A stretch of 64,000 nt of DNA from positions 62,001 through 126,000 of the forward strand of contig JAQWMQ010000024.1 in the NCBI GenBank assembly GCA_029246705.1, read 5' to 3'. Origin of the DNA: Phycisphaerales bacterium (GTDB lineage: Bacteria > Planctomycetota > Phycisphaerae > Phycisphaerales > SM1A02). The position numbers were made by a program, and so were the translations under genes. A model generated the notes under the pieces. That model was given only the letters and a program-made list of their open reading frames with translations, did not search any database and was not told the DNA's origin. Positions 63,946 through 64,000 of this stretch are shown here, piece after piece; within the stretch, counting starts at the first letter, position 1; each line of letters begins with the position of its first letter.

Positions 63946-64000
63946 TCCGGTCACGGATTTCAATCAAGACAACGAACCACCGCGGCGAGGAACACCTCGC

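Overview
The window looks like a chromosomal piece of a Gram-negative planctomycete, most probably a marine Phycisphaerae/Phycisphaerales-type bacterium. This placement is an inference from gene content. It rests on a type II secretion (T2SS) operon with fused or unusual accessory subunits, tandem planctomycete-style pseudopilins with short G|FTL(I/V)E leaders, a bacterial topoisomerase VI pair, lipid A/heptose genes (lpxK, hldE, GT9), and several large secreted proteins of no recognised family. GC content and GC3 are high, which produces many long antisense reading frames that are not genes. I saw no rRNA, tRNA, CRISPR array, transposase or integrase; the region reads as stable core chromosome.

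Layout. 0-10.1 kb (minus strand): T2SS operon gspE-F-G-H-I-J-K-L-M and a GspC/PilP-like gene that runs off the left edge, mostly with 1-4 nt stop/start overlaps. 10.2-14.6 kb (minus): a secreted unknown protein, a lone succinyl-CoA:3-oxoacid CoA-transferase subunit A, a sigma-70 factor without a recognisable region 3, and ndk with a strong terminator. 14.8-18.0 kb (plus): topoisomerase VI subunits B and A with lysine-rich tails. 18.0-22.0 kb (minus): an orphan histidine kinase, a cold-shock protein, pnp and rpsO. 22.2-25.8 kb (plus): an acyl-CoA carboxylase carboxyltransferase, rdgB and a CxxCxxCC protein. 25.8-30.9 kb (minus): a membrane-quality operon of ClpP-class NfeD protease, short NfeD, FloA-type flotillin, GT2 glycosyltransferase and a flippase-like membrane protein. 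31.0-33.1 kb (minus): two pseudopilins, followed by about 840 bp with no gene. 34-35.8 kb: a RidA-family protein and a Ser/Thr kinase, converging.

36-40.7 kb (plus): an LPS core/lipid A run of GT9, maf, a small membrane protein, lpxK and hldE, all overlapping or nearly so. 40.8-43.3 kb: a lipoprotein, an HU-type protein and dnaB. 43.4-45.6 kb: an ECF sigma factor, a probable membrane regulator and a secreted coiled-coil protein. 45.6-53.6 kb: a peptide-type ABC transporter with two very enlarged permeases, a membrane-anchored coiled-coil binding protein, an extra normal-size permease and one ATPase. 53.6-55.9 kb: bcp peroxiredoxin, dut and a DegT-family aminotransferase. 55.9-61.6 kb (minus): an LmbE-type deacetylase, a large secreted unknown protein, truA, a protein with a degenerate P-loop and a deoxyribosyltransferase-like tail, and a DedA protein. 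61.6-64 kb: glycerate kinase, ispF and a small lipoprotein.

The least ordinary items are the bacterial topoisomerase VI with histone-like tails, the ABC transporter whose permeases carry large extra domains, the degenerate-P-loop protein next to truA, the region-3-less sigma factor, and the ECF sigma locus with an unrecognised membrane partner.
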